DNA from: Lineus longissimus
Taxonomy: Eukaryota > Nemertea > Pilidiophora > Heteronemertea > Lineidae
NCBI RefSeq assembly: GCF_910592395.1
Contig: NC_088320.1
Span: forward strand, 6,760,001-6,824,000
Length of the DNA: 64,000 nucleotides
Reading direction: 5' to 3'
A program made the translations under genes and the position numbers. How positions within the stretch are numbered: the stretch's first letter is position 1; each line of letters opens with the position of its first letter. Positions 47,101 through 59,410 of the stretch are shown here, piece after piece. The notes beneath the pieces were generated by a model. That model saw only the letters and a list, made by a program, of their open reading frames with translations. It was not told where the DNA came from and searched no databases.

Positions 47101-50080
47101 TTGATGCCACTATATTTTCTATTTTCCATATCATCGCTAGCGAAGCTGTCATTGAGAAATGCATTAGCTTTTACCGGCTTCCCAGTTTATTCCTGCGCTG
47201 ACACCAGACACATTTGTTCGAGTACAACAACACGAAGATTTATTCAGAATAGTTTACTTTAAAAGCGTAGAAACTAGATAAGAACGAGATAATACTGCAT
47301 TTAGGAAAATAGTGGTCTATTTACATTTCTCCATCGTCTGTTAAAAGCAAGTATAGACGTTAAAACATTTAAAAAGGAAGTTTTGTGCGGTAATATCTTC
47401 TTCAATAAAATGTTGTATTACTGGAGTATTTTTATGTAATTGTATTGTGCATGTACTTTTATCGCGCACGAAGTCTGAAATCATATCATATAGACAAATT
47501 GCGATCAAATGCGAAGAGTCGGCCCACAAGAAAGAGGTCAGGTTTTATAAAGTTTTGACTCAGTTGATTTATCATCGTTTATGGGATGATGTGCCAACAA
47601 CAATTTCCTGACTGAAATCACTACCGTCTTTTTCGTCAGCACTTCAATAAAATCATGTTCAAATGAACAAGATGTACAACTGGTGTCTTTCTGAACGACT
47701 TAAAGGCCATAACTCCAGGTATTTTGCCATTTTCTGCTGTAAGACGATTTCAAAAGTGTACCTAACACTTTATACAATACAGAAAACCCAATGCAATTAG
47801 CTCCATCCATTTGAAGATATTGCCATTTATGTGTTTGACAACTTGATTACCGAATCAGGCTAGCAACTGGCTTGTTAGAGCCAGGCGGCGGGTTCAGCAA
47901 AAGTTGTGATGTAGATCAGGCTCTAGCCCTACTTGGGAGGACAAATATCAATGAATGCTCTTAAAATTGATATATGAAGTCTGTTTTTTATTGACATTCG
48001 ATATACCCTATAATAAGGTAAGGTAATACAGACAAATTTATACCATTATAGTAAGAAATCAAACATCAGTCTGATCTATGTCAGTAAACTTGCCGCCTGA
48101 CTTCACTTAGAAACCTAACCAAGGCTGTTACATAACATGTAAACAAAACAGTTAATCTTGCTTTATCTCTGGACTGGGTGCTTCAATTTTGATCAAACTT
48201 GATTTAATGCGGAGCTTTAAGTCTACTCTTTGAGGATCTGTACATGTCATGCAATCATAAAAGCAGGAGTCGTGGTCTTAACATGTTAAAGGTGAGGCCG
48301 ACTTAAAAAATTGCTTATTCAGGAAAATATTCTTTTTTGGCTTCAATTTGTACTTTAAAAGTCAGATGAACGTGTATTCGTGGTAGTGTGACATTTTCGT
48401 CATTACTGTGGCTCCACTGTGACCCCGTCAAATGACATTTCAGAAAACTTGCGAAACCTTATAATGGCCAGTACAGTCACCCCGTGAATACAAACCAGAG
48501 CCTATGTATAAAACAGTGCCGTGCATTGTATGATATGTTACACTGTTATCCAAAGACAGACTAGAGACGTTTAGACATGTTGGAAGTTCGAGGATATGTG
48601 ATGCATTGGCCCAGATGCCGATGGCGCGTTTGCTTCCCGATGTGCAAGTTCAGTAACACGGCGTCACTTCAATACTCACCTTGAGTTAGATAAAAGCATG
48701 ATGGAATATTCCTAATAACAGCATAGAGGAATATTTCTTAGCCGTTTGAGCGTTCGAACAAGAGAAAACTATTTCAAGAAATTTCATTTTTCTAGTTCGT
48801 GTCATCAAATCAGGATGACGTCATTTTTGCCAATATGGCCGAAGTTCATGGTCATGATCAGTTGGGATTAATTTTTCTGGTGTAGTTTACAAGTATACTG
48901 TATTTCTAACGAAAGTACATGCAAACTTTCTCGAAATCTACCAATGTTCACAGAAACCTTAAATCGCCTAAGCACCAGCCACCAGCCATACAGTATACCA
49001 GTTGTGGGTCAACAGACCTTTTGATTACAATACGCACAGGCTAGATACAATACATATTGTTAGATCCTATATTCACTCGTTGGACTCAACGATCACCGCG
49101 GAAATAGGGTTGGGGGATACTGATTTCCCTCGAGGAGCTGCCCATCGTCTGGCCAGTGTTCTCCGCAATGTTTTGTAGACCACATCCAAGCACACGTAGC
49201 ATAATCAATTAATCCTTTGTCTCTCCGTCTTTAGACAAAATGTTAGAGGCAATGTACGTTTCGACCATATCGGCTTAGAAACCATCTGGGGAGCACCTTC
49301 ACAAGTGCTGATAAAATAGCAATTAACAGTTACTGTAGACCGCTATATTTTCGCGGGTGTTTAATTTGCAAATACGAAGTAACTGACGAGGGTCCCAAAA
49401 TTAAGCTTTGCGAGAAAAAAAATGAATTGAAAATTACAACAGAAACTTCGCACACGTTATCCATTATTCAAATAAAAATCTCGAACACCTCTTTCTGTTT
49501 TTTTGCGAATCGCAGAAATAACAAGGCGAGATATTGCGGTTTCCAGATGTTTTCTCTGTTCCGTGGCATAAACACCAAGTGACACATGTACCTCTATTGT
49601 ATTTCCCACGGAGCGGTATAGATTTCTTATATATAATGATGAGATTAGAGTGAAGCTGCATGAATGTATGATATGATCTTGTCGTATTAAGAACATTATA
49701 AGAGAGCTCACATACAAAAGCCGATAAATCCATTTCTCGGGTCAGTCTTTTCGAGTAAACGTAAATTTTCTGCTGTGACTTTATTTCATTAAAGGTGACT
49801 TCATTGAAAAGTTTGACTTGAAGTGGGTATGGTATTCAGATCCGGGATAAAGCACGAACGAAGTTTACTTGAAAAACCCTTATACCTTTACCTGACGCAA
49901 ATAGCTGCGATTGCGAGATTAGCCTGCAAACGAGAGCTCTTTTTGTCGCACATAGCAGGGATCATAGCTGTAGGTCGCAGCGATTAAAATCACTCGTTTG
50001 CGTCATTTCCAGCTCAGTGCCAACTGGGTAGCCGACAGCATGCGATGCTAATCATCCCCTTAATAACACCGTCTGTCTTT
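44129..50080. other. Mostly non-coding stretch
   Basis: No supported gene except a possible coding remnant at 46660-47190 on the minus strand. A hairpin (tgttatgttatgtt / aacaacataacata) lies near 46088. A tRNA A-box-like word lies near 46446. The rest shows nothing I can name. Confidence 0.5.
46660..47190 (-). pseudogene. Possible coding remnant, two frames offset by one base
   Basis: On the minus strand the frame reads DSFASDDMENRKYSGIKDIL, SRLDRFLFTPTCFR, then an acidic stretch (YDQDCDDDISLLESLTP) and KKMSLNDNRN, ending at TGA (46854-46856). The next frame opens across the same bases as MDSDFIRGRQQWKAQPARLN. Composition looks protein-like in both parts, and one extra base would join them. 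No family, signal or good splice site was recognised, so this may be a decayed gene piece or chance. Confidence 0.25.
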
Positions 50081-50365
50081 TAATGCAGCTATGAATTGAC
50101 TGGTTTATTAGAACGAGTGGTTTTCCATTACCTTGCTGCCACAGACAATGAGATTGTTAATTGCAATGGTTAGGCTTGTCAGATTGCTTGAGCGTCTGCG
50201 ATGACCATGATGTAAATAGCATATGCCGTGCGAGGCACAATTATTAAATGTCTCCGTAGTTCACCTCTTGGTTTGACCTTTAATGCAGCTGAAAATACTT
50301 GTTTATCGGAGTGAGTAGTTTTCTATGATCGTGCTGCCTGAGACAATACGAGATTGTTGATTCAG
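50065..50365 (+). repeat. Duplicated block of about 85 bp, 198 bp apart
   Basis: Copy 1 (50081-50170) is cttttaatgcagctatgaat to gagattgttaattgcaatgg. Copy 2 (50279-50365) is ctttaatgcagctgaaaata to gagattgttgattcag. Copy 1 follows a pyrimidine tract ending in gcag and stays open for 27 codons in one frame (YELTGLLERVVFHYLAATDN). Copy 2 has stops in that frame. It may be a duplicated exon or a repeat. Confidence 0.4.
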
Positions 50366-51195
50366 TAAGAACTCAAATGTAGTCAATAAGATTTTTAGTC
50401 CAGATGTCATTCACTTAAATATTCAATGATGCACTCGAGTATATAGATTTATGCTTTACAGCTGTACAGGTTTCTTGAAATATTCCGGTTTTAGATCTTA
50501 ATTAAGAATTTCATAGTCGTCTTTTCAAATTTCTTTCGATCTTTGGTGGCAATCAAACCCACGACCACGAAATGCAGCCAAATCATGAGTCAGTTATGAA
50601 AATGTCCTAAACATTAGTTTATTAAATATCCCAGCGTAACGGCAATGGCCACTATAGACCGTGACGCCATAAAACATTGTGTAGCCGTGGTATTTATTAA
50701 ACAGACGTTTTTGCATTATGCAGCCCGACTATACGGAGTGATGAGTAAACCGTTACTAAATCAATGCCTTGCAACGTACGTTATTCCCGATAAAGCCTTT
50801 CTCGGGCTTCTCCAGATCCTTTTAAGATACGCAGAATCTACTTCGCCCAAAATAGCAATTTCTCCATGCAACTTAACAATTTTTATCAGAATTTTTTTCT
50901 GTTTCATCACGATTTTCCCGAGACGCTGCATTTTCTCACTGCAGTACTACTGATAAAATTACAGATAGCATGTTATCCTATTGCGTGATATTCGAATTAG
51001 TAGAAAAATTGTACTGTTGATAAGGTAGGCAGCCGATATTCCTGTAGAAAGTGTGGATATGCTTCCATATTACATCAATTGTATATAGCCGTGCCGATTT
51101 CTCAGGTCATGGAGCAAGCATTTTGAGGTATCAAAGGAAGCCTATCAAGAAACGCTTAAGGAAATTTGGAGATTTACACGGTCAACCGTTGGGTC

Positions 51196-51322
51196 GGGAG
51201 TTTTCGCAAATCCCCGACACGCAAACGTGAACGTCTCTACCATTGTTCGACCTCCCGATGACAATGTCGAACAATGTCATAGGCGTTCGCGCTGACGTTT
51301 CGGAGCGTTTGCGAAAACTCCC
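51196..51322. mobile_element. 127-bp palindromic MITE, GGGAGTTTTCGCAA family, copy 2
   Basis: The perfect 15-bp termini gggagttttcgcaaa and tttgcgaaaactccc are the ends of a largely self-complementary element, with cattgttcgacctcccga in the middle. It is exactly as long as the copy at 18519-18645 and has the same arm order. Confidence 0.85.
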
Positions 51323-54300
51323 TATTCTGTGCAGTTTGCGTCAACCCTAACGTCTACAACTCATCGCCGATTCTATTTAGCGGGATATCCGTCTGACGCA
51401 CATTGGTTCATAAATGGATTATTAATAAAACTGTCACCGTGATGCTGTTCTGATATAAGCTATTGATGCCGATTGTTTGACAAACGTATGCTAAATGACT
51501 CACGGGAACAATTATAAAACACGAGATGGCCGAGAGAAGATTTTGGTTTAACTTCGACCGAATCTATATCTCTAGTAGCATGATGATTCAATCACAATTT
51601 TCATTAGCGAATATACTTGAGATAGCCCGAAATTAACCTCGGTGGGCAAAAAACTACTTGAGTGCGTCCTCGAGGTTTTTCTATAATAAATTGACTGGCG
51701 ATGTTTGTTTTTCGTTGTATCGTGTATGGAATCTACACTATTTGGTCGTACGTAGTACCACTTCATTCCGGTTGCTCCCAGCAAGGTAATAGATAAACCA
51801 TGGTCTCTATAAATCCGTTGATAACAACGCTTGGACTAGGTCTTTTGTAAGCCCGGGTTACGTTGGGTTTCAAAAGACAGCAGTTAGCCTCTTCCTACAC
51901 ACAGGCAAGCGTGTAGCGTCAACCTTTAATGTAGTCCATGGCTGCAATGAGCCGGAAAGTCGGGGACGAAACATTGACATTCTAATATATGCATTTGATA
52001 GTTTTTCTGTACCTACTATTATTTCAAATGCGAAAACGCCAACAGGTGATTTCTATGCTTTAATCCCGCACTGCCAAAACAAATGTTATGCAGTAAAACT
52101 ATAATGAACATATGGAACAACCTGACTGCCATGCGAACAACTTCATTATTCTACGCAATCGTGCAGCTCATATATTGCGGTCCAGAGCTATTCAATCAGA
52201 ATTTCTCATTACCGAAGAGAAATGGCCTCCAATTAACCTTTTCCGTAGATACCGGGAAATAAATGGCTAAATGCGTCCACCCTGGGCAGTCCCGATATGA
52301 GCTTGGTCTACAGGCATTTCCATCATACGCAATTTATGCTTTTTCCGGGGGCATCTTGATTGTTGTAGATATATCAGTAATTCAGGGCTAATGTGATTCG
52401 ACTGGGTCTGCCGTGAAAATGCGCACGAATGCAATCTTGTCAGGTCAGGTCCATACCGGTAAAAAAACTAGCCCCTCTCTACTTTTAGTCTACTTAGTTG
52501 TGTCATGTAAATGCAGTACATAACTTTGAGATTACCTCACAAATGACGTTTTGAGCGATTTGATATGGTCTGGTCCCTGGTCTGATTTTGTTCATCGTTT
52601 GGTTTGGTTCGGAGTGAACTCCCTTATTATATCCCGGCAAGCAATACCATCACGAACCATATTCAAGACAGTGTTGCTTCATCGAACTGGTATGTCGCTA
52701 TCACTAGCTCCTGTGTGCAAATAACAGACTGTCTGGCCATATGCCCAGTTCGTAAAGGGCAATAAGTCTCCTTTACGCGCCATAGCATTCTAATCTAGCA
52801 CGCGATAACACAAGCTAAAAAAACATGTAAGTGTGGCAGGCGCAGGTTGCGGATGAAAAAACCTGAGCACGTCAGTTACTTGACAGAAGGGAATCTCCTG
52901 TTTTTGTAAATCAATATAGACGTATGGGAACAAACGAATGGCTATGACGTGTTTTTTTCACCATGATCCCCATGTACCATTTGTGACGTCTCATGCCAGA
53001 TGTTACTGATGGAAAAGCAGATTGTAGTTTGGCCCGGAGGAATATTTTGCTTTTCGGTCAGTCGATGTGAAATTGCTGTAAAATCCTGATAGGAGACGTC
53101 GCTCTAGTTGAGCCAATAAATTATTGAGTCTCGCGTCGCTATCCCTCGAGTTCTGCCTGCGAAAGAAAACACATCTCGAAGAATGTGTAGATACGAGTGA
53201 TGATCCCGATGGGGATCTAACACTGTAAGACATTTTCCAGCCAAACATATGAACGAACTGTCTAGTTTCCAAAAGCATCGCAGCAAAATCTTGTACCCTT
53301 GTTTTTCTTTAGTGACTGAACGATCAGACGAGTGATTCGCTTATCTTAGGATTATAAGACAACATCTTGATAATTCGTACCGCTCAAAAAGGCGTTTTCT
53401 TTAGTGCTGTACGAATGGTTTTATCTTTAAGAGACTGTAAACATAATGTTGTCAAGGTTTGAATTCCGTAATGTGTTCATAATCCAATTTGTTGCAATCA
53501 GACAAGACAAGACGAGGAAAAGACAGTCGTGACATGCCTTCGTGATCAGGAAATCATAAGGACGTTCAACCTTCGCCTGTTAAAGGATGCAATTATCATC
53601 GTATTTTTTGAATTCGTAGTGCGGGCGCAATTTAAAAAAGGTCGACAATCTGATGCAAATTATGCTAATGGAATCTACATCAATAAATATTTCATCAAAC
53701 AGGTTCCCGTTCACCGTCTGCAAAAATGAAACAAAATTACTGTGCTACAATCTCGTCACTGTTTAAAAAGTCTTTTGGTCTAATTTGCCGTTACAGAGTT
53801 AAATTGACTTGATCTAGTTTGCGCTGATACAGCATTGCTTCTTCACTGAAATCGTTGCGCTGCCTGGGTCAGTGCAATGTACTTTATGTCTCCCCTCGTG
53901 CCTGTTTTGACATGAGTTAACTTAATAGCGGGATCAGCCTATCTTGGTAGATTTTTGTTACGAAGAGATAAATTTAAGAAAACGACACCGATCCAAATCT
54001 TAGGCGCCACGCAGACGAGCGATTGGCTGCTACCTGCGATTATAATTGCTACCGTGTGCGTCAAAAAGTTCTCTCGTCTGCTGGTAAAACATGCAACCGC
54101 TGGGTTCGATACTGATGGCAGGGAGCTACGATCGCCGATTACGGTTACTGTTTATGACATTGAACCGTTAAAGACGGCTTAATTGATACATGCCTGATTA
54201 CAGTTGATTATGTCATTGGTACTAAAAGATCGTTGATGAATATAATCAAAATGTCGATATATCTAATACTAATTCACCTCGGGATTTATCAACTTATGCT

Positions 54301-54414
54301 CCAAATCATTTTGCAAAATAAAACAATTATGATGTACGTTTTCTTCTCTCTTTAGGAAAACATCGAGTTTGGATAGCAGTGTTTGATTTGTTGTCGCTCG
54401 GCATCTTCGAATAA

Positions 54415-54595
54415 CGGTAGGCTAGTTTCGGTTGCAGTCTGCCATTATACAAATGCTCGAATTAGATACTTTCAATTTAGCACTTGACTAGAGAGGTCTT
54501 AGAATCACGGTAGGTTAGTTTCGGTTGCAGTCTGCCATTAAATAAAAGCTCGAATGAGATACTTTCAATTCAGCACTTATTGACTGAAGAGGTCG
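54415..54595 (+). repeat. 93-bp tandem duplication
   Basis: cggtaggctagtttcggttg at 54415 recurs as cggtaggttagtttcggttg at 54508. The units share gcagtctgccatta, gctcgaat-agatactttcaa and cagcactt words. Non-coding. Confidence 0.8.
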
Positions 54596-56235
54596 TTTTT
54601 GAAATGTCACTTAGATCGTGATAACTGAGGGCGCAACACAGCGTAATCGCAGAACCAAACCCACGGTTTTGGTGTTTGGATCCTGTGGGAATAAAGAAAA
54701 ACAATGCAATATAAACACATAATTTACAACACAACCCTAGGGCTGGGGTAGTGCCCTCCAAGCCCGGGGCAGAAACAAATATGATGCCCACTACACTTTT
54801 TTTTCCATCTGACTGAACTTAATACCGTTGATGAACTCGACTTAAAAATCACAGCAACATCACGCCCGCCAGTCATTTGGCCATTTGAGCAATGCGCTGT
54901 TGATGATGCGGCAGCCAGCGGTGCTGTCCTCAGCTGTCAGGTGGATCAGGTCACCACTTTTTTTCTACCAGTCAAGCCAATTACATCGCCTACCCGACGG
55001 ACTACGAAATGAAGAAAACAGCTGTGTGGGAGAATAATTCATTAATAAAAGCAATGAAGGCGTGTCGAGGCATTGATAACTTTGCTAGACTGGCAAAATT
55101 ATTGAAGATATACTCAATAACCATAGTTTTTAAATGTTAATTACATGTACTTGTACCTAGAAATTAATACGAAGTATACAAACTAAAGATAACCTAGTTC
55201 CATCTTATCGGCTTATCATAATAACATGTGAAGGTAATGGGTTAAACTCGCCAACGTTATTCCCCTTACCAAACCACTTCGCAATATTGCTAAACGTGTT
55301 TCAGAAAAATGCACAAGGCTATTCGCTTTATATTCGACGTCGTATAAATGCGCGCGTGATTAAATCGCCGTTGGACTGTTTAAAAACTGCGAGGAGTTGA
55401 TTTGCTTTGAAAATTGCATTAGAAAGACGTCGAGTAAATTTGAAAATTCGATTCCGCTAGTTGGTTGTTTGCAGTCGTGGTTGTTTTAAGTAATGATTTA
55501 TGTAAACATGGTTTGCAATTTCAAAAACTTGCGGGACATGCATACAATAGAAACTACTCATTCGAAACGATCATCCTTTTGTTTAGTCTAGATCTGCTCT
55601 GATCATTTGTAAGGGCCAAAGAAATCAATGGTTGTAACAGACTCGTAGAGAGCAAGCACATATTTTGCGGGAAAAATACTAGTAGGGGGTGATACTACAC
55701 TTTATTTATGAGTCACAAAGAGAGCATGCCACATGTTGAATGCGTTCTGGGGCACACCGCATAGACACATTTCATCGCTATTCCACCCCAGCGTTCATGC
55801 AGGGGATTACTCCGTGCATTAGGACGTTAACAACATCTGATATCTCATTTCAAATGGATTGGCCTAGAACCAATCCTTCATTATTCGCTTTTTCAGTAAA
55901 AGATATTCCCAATAAAAAAACTCCATTTCGTTTACTGCAAACCAGGATCTTCCGCCAAATACAGCCTCTCGCAAGGTTGCAGGCGAATGCAATTCAGTAA
56001 TTGGAAATAAAGAAACTGTCAGTTTATTAGGCCGTCGTGTCGAAATTAATGGAATTTCATTATTATAGAAATCTCATAATCTTGCTAATAACCTAAAGAG
56101 TTACCTGAAAAAAACATTGGCATTTACTCTGTTATCGTCTTGAACATTTTAAAGGCAACATCGGTATTTTAAAACTCATTTGTCTCATCTCAACATAACG
56201 ACCGGCCGCTTCGGACGCTGGTCGAAAATTCAGAT

Positions 56236-56345
56236 AATATTCTATTGCAAGATTCTTAGTTTATATCTTATTCAGTTTGTACACATCTAACTTTAAATGC
56301 ACATTCTTCAACAGATTCTTGCAAGATCCTCAGTTAATATACGGG
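56236..56345 (-). repeat. Dispersed AAGAATCTTGT repeat, copy 3
   Basis: Reverse-complemented, it reads ggatcttgcaagaatctgtt, gaagaatgtgcat, then gatgtgtacaaactgaat and ctaagaatctt. That is the same order as the copies at 5040 and 22846. Confidence 0.4.
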
Positions 56346-57706
56346 ATGTCCTCATGAATATCAGTAACCTTTCCTTTCTGTACTATAAAAGCAGGACCAT
56401 ACATTTCGGAGGTCCACACAAGGGTACCAGTAGGACTAAGTAGGCCCTGGTCCCACCTTTATTGTGACGTGTCATGCACAATCTGCAAAAGAGCCGCTTC
56501 CCATACCCCCCTGGAAAATTGACAAACAAAACATTAGAAATACCCGCTGGTGTGGCTTACAGATATTTAATCATCCCAGCGCTGCAACTTACTGTAATCG
56601 TATCTGCATACGTAACTCTGTTTAATTCAAAGTCTCTGCAAAAACTCGTCTTGAATTCCTTGCTCAAGCTCTCGTTGTTCGCTGTTAAAGGGGATCTCAC
56701 ACGACCAACGTTTTGACCTACTTTTTACATTTTCTCCTGCGGTGAAAATAAACCTTTTCATTTTCTGTTTATAAATATAGCACATATCGGTCAGCTAGAC
56801 TCGGCCAGATGAACATGTGGACAATAGGGCCTGCAGCCGGATTCCAATCAGAAACTCGCGCATGACTTGATGATGCATCAAGTTCTTTGATACCGACTGA
56901 GGTGTGGTAAGAGCATTGTATTACTCGTACGAAGTTTGCTTTATTAGAAGTAGCTTATTAGGATATTTTTATGATATCACTTGTACCATTATGATATTAA
57001 GTTCTTATTAGCTGTATCGGTTTTTCAAAGCATTATTGCTTTGATAGAATAAGCTAATTTCAAATTCTCTAGCTCCGCATATTGGATTATCCTCAAACTT
57101 AAAATGATGGAAGTTTTAAGCCTTTTACATACGTTTTTTGATTGGGCGCTTTTCCTTAAAAATACCTTTCAAGTCGCTATAGTAGAGATGTTACTTACGT
57201 ATGTTAGTTTCAGAGATCAGTACTTAATCGCACTATAGCGAGAACAGCGCGAAGAAATCATGATGTATTTAATCTTTTATCAAACAGTCGATCTCGTAAC
57301 GTTTCTTTCCCCCGTAAGTTTTTCCTTTAGGACGTCGATACCACATGGACACATCTTGTCAAAAATTAAACTTTGGACATCTTGATCAACTCATTAGCTT
57401 TTGCTAAAATGGCCAAGACTCTCAAAACAGGAAAACGGATTGAGAAATAAAAACGACTGAAAAACTCCCTCAGCAATTCCTCAACATGACGGGTAGAAAA
57501 AATCCATATGAAAAAGTATAAACGTTTCTGAGATTAATGTTTTCGTAGCCCACCCGGTATTTCAATATTGCTCTAGGATGTGCCATACCATTAGCGCTGG
57601 CTAACATGACTGGCACATTAAAACTTTGCGTTTTTTAGAGGATGTCTTTGACAGTTGACGTTTCTACAGTTGCCTCGGGGGCGTTGGAATTCTATATCGT
57701 ACTTAC

Positions 57707-57794
57707 CTCAAACACGTTGGCTGAGGTAAAGTGACACTCATTGGTCGTTTGGGGAAATTCTTTGCATACCAGAAAGTAGCCCTCTCTGATAACC
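57707..57794 (-). CDS. Isolated internal exon of an unidentified gene
   Basis: On the minus strand, acceptor cgaacttgtttgcag precedes 88 nt that are open in phase 2 (LSERGYFLVCKEFPQTTNEC then HFTSANVFE) and stop exactly at a consensus donor, gtaagt (57706-57701). Composition is convincingly protein-like. I do not recognise the family. A possible downstream acceptor (ggctcttttgcag) near 56481 would add IVHDTSQ and a stop that overlaps AATAAA, but this is speculative. No upstream exon was identified. Confidence 0.45.
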
Positions 57795-57989
57795 TGCAAA
57801 CAAGTTCGAGTTCTTTTTAAATTTTCGTTAGGAATATCGGATTGGCCAAGTGGACAAATCTAGCTTGAACATATTCCCTCCGACACTTCCATCAACAAAA
57901 ACACCATTCCCAGTACATGACTGATTCATATCAGAATACTTAGGCTGACACTGAGAGCCATTTAGAGATTATTCAAAAACAAGAAGTCT

Positions 57990-58378
57990 CCAATGAGGAA
58001 CCGGCGTTAAGATAAATGCCAGTGGCGGCACCACAATCGATCGTATCTTCTGACGCCATGACGTCATTTTCTGGTCTGTTGACGTCGCATGAGGTCAATC
58101 ACGGGAAACCATTGCGTACATGTTTGCACAGGATTTCAACAACAGAAAACGTGCCCAATAACTGGCATCGCGCATATTTTCCGCAAAATTATCTTAAGAT
58201 ACTGACAGCTCAATAGATTTAAAACAGGAAGATGCAAACGTCGCCGAAATCGGTCGAAAATAAGCGATCGTTTTCGGGCTCAGAAATAACATGATAATGC
58301 ATTGGAAATGGAGAGTTTTGGTATGATCGATTGCAGCGCCACGCGGCGGATAAATCGCGCCGGTTCCTCATTGCATAT
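57990..58378. repeat. About 390-bp inverted-repeat element
   Basis: The left arm caatgaggaaccggcgttaa, gataaatg, ccacaatcgatc (57990-58045) is answered by gatcgattgcagcgccacgc, ggcggataaat, cgccggttcctcattg (58325-58374). The interior holds tgacgtcat-type words. It may be a decayed foldback element or a conserved hairpin. Confidence 0.55.
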
Positions 58379-59182
58379 TGGAATGAAATCAAACATCAAT
58401 ATCAAAGAGAGAAAATTAAACACGACGGGGAGATTGATGTTTTGGTAACTTGGTGTTCGCGAATCGGCACGATTCTTTCATGCATGTCATCTGCAAGTTC
58501 ATATATCACTAAAGCAAAGGAATATGGTGACCACACCCTTATCGAATCCCAAACAACACCTACGTTTTATTGACATGTAAAAACGTCTCAAAGGTCGGCT
58601 GAAAACGTTGTTGGGGGTCAACGGACAACCTAGTCACAACTGACTGGAGACATCGAATGATTTAAAAGCAGCCATGAATGATTTAGAAGAGGCACACTGA
58701 ATAAGCTTCCCTGTATGTGCGGCTGTCACAACATACGGCTGGCCTGTCATGTCACTTCTCAATAGACACGTAACTAATACTGGGAGCTGATTACGTGGCC
58801 ATGTACGATTGAAGGCTGGAAGAAAAAAATACCTTGACCCGGTTTGACATGGCAACATTGCGGTGCATGCCTTTGATAAGAAGTGTAAATCATATTGCCT
58901 GACTGGGTTGTCTCATGTTGCACGGGAAGACTTCTGGACGGGGTTGATCCTTATTGGTGAGGTGAAGCTCCTGACTTTTTGCAGTGCTTCAATGAACGAG
59001 TCATTCCTACGGAGTGCGGTCTTGAAGGAAAATTGTTGTCCTTGGTTTTTGCCATTAACCCGAAGCCGTCGTCCATCATTCAATAAGTTATCTTGTTGCC
59101 ATCATGTCCAAGACATAATTCAAACGTATGTGGTAAATATTTTATCAAGGTCAGCGGCATAGATGCCAACAGTAAATAAATA

Positions 59183-59410
59183 TCATATTGCAGGAAGAGC
59201 CATCAGCAATCTGTCACTGCTTGATGAATAAATGTTTCCTCATTATAAGTGTCAAGGAAAATCCGAAGGGGTGTTTAATTGTTTTCGACCGTAATTCGAA
59301 GTGATATTGCCGGAAGAGTCATTTTCTGAGGAACTGCCCGATAAGTAAGAGTAAACATCCACACTAAGTGTCAAGGAGGCTCCGAAGGGATATTTAGTTG
59401 TTCAACCAGA
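59183..59410 (+). repeat. About 119-bp diverged tandem duplication
   Basis: Unit 1 (59183) and unit 2 (59302) share atattgc-ggaagag-cat, taagtgtcaaggaaa/ggc and tccgaaggg-t-tttaattgtt. A third, shorter echo (ctcaagggctgtttatttgt followed by gttgaccg) is near 60042. Non-coding. Confidence 0.55.

Larger units (their letters stand above)
51323..57706. other. Mostly non-coding stretch
   Basis: No supported gene. A 93-bp tandem repeat lies at 54415-54595 and a dispersed repeat at 56236-56345. Acceptor-like sites occur near 54358 and, on the minus strand, near 56481. Neither has a partner exon I can confirm. Confidence 0.5.
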
